DNA of 6,224 nucleotides from Nitrospira sp. (GTDB lineage: Bacteria; Nitrospirota; JACRHL01): assembly GCA_026994095.1 (NCBI GenBank), contig JALWRU010000222.1:1-6224 (forward strand), given 5' to 3'. The translations under genes and the position numbers were made by a program. Below the pieces are notes generated by a model. That model was not told where the DNA came from and made no database searches. It saw only the letters and a list, made by a program, of their open reading frames with translations. Position 1 is the stretch's first letter. Each line of letters starts with the position of its first letter. Shown one piece after another: positions 5,107 through 6,224 of the stretch.

Positions 5107-5406
5107 ATGAAGTTATCGGCGCTAATACTGGCACTGGGGCTGAGCTTTGGTGGCTTGGCGTTTGCGGGTGACGGCCCGTACCAAATCCGCGTCGATGGAC
5201 TCTCCTGCCCCTTTTGCAGCTACGGCATTGAAAAGAAATTAAAGGCACTTCCCGGCGTGGATCAAGTGGAGGTCGATATGGAAAGTGGGGTGGTGACGGT
5301 GCGCATGGTTTTGGGTGCAACGGTGAGCGATAAACAACTCCGAAAGGCCGTTGCGGATGCCGGTTTCACCCCACGGGAGATTAGTCAGGGGCAACGCCAA
5401 CCGTGA
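5107..5406 (+). CDS. Periplasmic heavy-metal-associated (HMA) domain protein with CPFC motif
   Basis: The 99-residue product has a signal peptide (1-20, MKLSALILAL... ending LAFA, cleaved before GDG) and one HMA ferredoxin-like domain (about 24-91). The metal loop is GLSCPFCSYGIEKKL, with C34 and C37. The beta-alpha-beta pattern follows (ALPGVDQVEVDMESG, VTVRM, LRKAVADAGF). It resembles MerP and CopZ in fold, which bind Hg(II) or Cu(I) through C-x-x-C, but has CPFC instead of the usual T-C-x-x-C. ATG 5107 is chosen because it begins the signal peptide and has GAGG 10 nt upstream. The reading frame stays open upstream to 4888, but that part overlaps the barrel gene and is not coding. The gene is 17 nt after the barrel gene and overlaps the NHL gene by 4 nt. 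Metal specificity cannot be read from the sequence. Confidence 0.9.
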   Translation: MKLSALILALGLSFGGLAFAGDGPYQIRVDGLSCPFCSYGIEKKLKALPGVDQVEVDMESGVVTVRMVLGATVSDKQLRKAVADAGFTPREISQGQRQP

Positions 5407-6224
5407 AGCGATTCGGTACTGTAATGCTTACGGTTCTCTTGTTGGTTGCAGGTTCCGGTGACGAACTTCTGGCCCAGGGGTGGGGGAGCCGGGGCAGTGG
5501 CCCCGGTCAGTTTAACGAGCCGTTTGACGTGGCGGCGGATGCCGCCGGTTTTGTCTATGTCACCGATGTGCGTAATCGCCGGGTACAGAAATTCGATGCC
5601 GGTGGGCAGCTCGTTTTAGCGTTTGGGCAGGAACACCTGGCCAAGCCCGCCGGGGTTGGTATTGGCCCGGACGGCAGTGTGTGGGTGACCGATTTTGACA
5701 GCGATCAGGTGTTCCAATTTAATCCGCAAGGCCGTCTGCTTAGTCAATTTGGAACCGCTGGCGATGGCCTCGGACAGTTTGACAGTCCGGTTGACGTGGC
5801 GGTGGCGGCAAACGGGGATGTTTTTGTGGTGGACGAATACCACCACCGCATCCAGAAGTTCCGTCCCGACGGCCAATTCATCCTGACCTGGGGGCAGGAA
5901 GGCAAGGTGAACGTGGTTCGCTCGGCGCTGAATTTTCTGTTGCCCACCAGCCGTAAAGGGGATTTCTACTACCCCTCCCGCATTGCCGTCGGGCCGTCCG
6001 GTCGCGTTTTTGTGTCCGATGGCTATAACAACCGGGTGCAGGTGTTTGACGCCGAGGGCGGGTTTCTTTTCAGCATCGGGGGTATGGGACTGTGGGGTGG
6101 TCGGTTTCGTGTGTCATCCGGCCTGGATGTGGGCAAGGATGGGGCGCTGTTCGTGGCCGATTTCTACAACAATCGCATCCAGCGATTTGACCGGGAAGGC
6201 CGTTTCATCACCACCTGGGAGGGC
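5403..6224 (+). CDS. Exported NHL-repeat beta-propeller protein (3' truncated by window end)
   Basis: Translation from GTG 5403 stays open for 274 codons to the last base. After a signal peptide (KR, then VMLTVLLLVAGSG, 8-20) come five NHL repeats at about 36-75, 80-117, 124-163, 186-225 and 234-272. Each has the P-x-x-V/I-A-x-x-x-x-G-x-V/L-F/W-V-x-D pattern followed by N-x-R-V/I-Q-x-F. Repeats 3 and 4 are separated by a longer insert (about 165-185). A sixth blade beyond the window would close a typical propeller. Family members serve as protein- or ligand-binding scaffolds or, in some cases, lyases; no catalytic role can be claimed. The GTG overlaps the HMA stop (GTGA), with AGGGG 11 nt upstream, so translation is coupled. 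ATG at 5424 is possible but would drop the basic start of the signal. It should act in the periplasm alongside the HMA protein. Confidence 0.88.
   Translation, partial: MKRFGTVMLTVLLLVAGSGDELLAQGWGSRGSGPGQFNEPFDVAADAAGFVYVTDVRNRRVQKFDAGGQLVLAFGQEHLAKPAGVGIGPDGSVWVTDFDSDQVFQFNPQGRLLSQFGTAGDGLGQFDSPVDVAVAANGDVFVVDEYHHRIQKFRPDGQFILTWGQEGKVNVVRSALNFLLPTSRKGDFYYPSRIAVGPSGRVFVSDGYNNRVQVFDAEGGFLFSIGGMGLWGGRFRVSSGLDVGKDGALFVADFYNNRIQRFDREGRFITTWEG

Noticed and set aside
4673..5320. Long open frame on the minus strand (215 codons)
   Set aside because: It lies antisense to the barrel and HMA genes, which have SD sites, signal peptides and family motifs. Its translation is Pro-, His- and Arg-rich with no recognisable domain, as expected of a shadow frame in GC-rich DNA.
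1..6224. CRISPR array, tRNA, rRNA or insertion sequence
   Set aside because: No regularly spaced repeats, cloverleaf, rRNA-like sequence, transposase or terminal inverted repeats were seen. The two 40-bp repeats are a single direct pair, not an array.

Overview
The window looks like a GC-rich, Gram-negative chromosome. It encodes an outer-membrane-type beta-barrel with a C-terminal Phe, a lipoprotein with a clear lipobox, Sec-type signal peptides and good Shine-Dalgarno (SD) sites. The organism cannot be named from the sequence. A DnaJ ending in a LLGKVKGLF-type tail next to a Thermotoga-type DAHP synthase would suit several proteobacterial or Nitrospirota-like lineages, but that is only an impression.

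Layout. (1) 1-1459 is housekeeping: the 3' end of dnaJ, then aroF (first step of the shikimate pathway) with its own sigma70-like promoter, a GTATAC-containing inverted repeat in that promoter, and a strong terminator. (2) 1488-4000 is an accessory segment with a copy of a 40-bp GC-rich repeat at each end, in the same orientation, each next to a CAGCGC/GCGCTG hairpin. Inside are a leftward two-gene operon (a cysteine-free protein with a permuted papain/LRAT-like look, then an outer-membrane lipoprotein) and a rightward toxin-antitoxin operon (DUF1778 ribbon-helix-helix antitoxin plus GNAT acetyltransferase toxin). The two operons diverge from a 290-bp AT-richer intergenic region holding a promoter for each. 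(3) 4039-6224 is a structured leader followed by a rightward operon: outer-membrane beta-barrel, periplasmic heavy-metal-associated (HMA) protein with a CPFC motif, and an exported NHL-repeat beta-propeller that runs off the window.

How they work together. The TA pair is a self-contained addiction or stress module. The leftward pair has the form of an exported effector followed by a lipoprotein immunity protein, but this is inference. The barrel/HMA/NHL trio is tightly coupled (17-nt gap, then a 4-nt GTGA overlap) and all three products should act outside the cytoplasm. That suggests a cell-envelope system that captures or moves a metal ion or thiophilic ligand. It is the best candidate here for an under-described system, together with its unusual hairpin-rich 5' leader.
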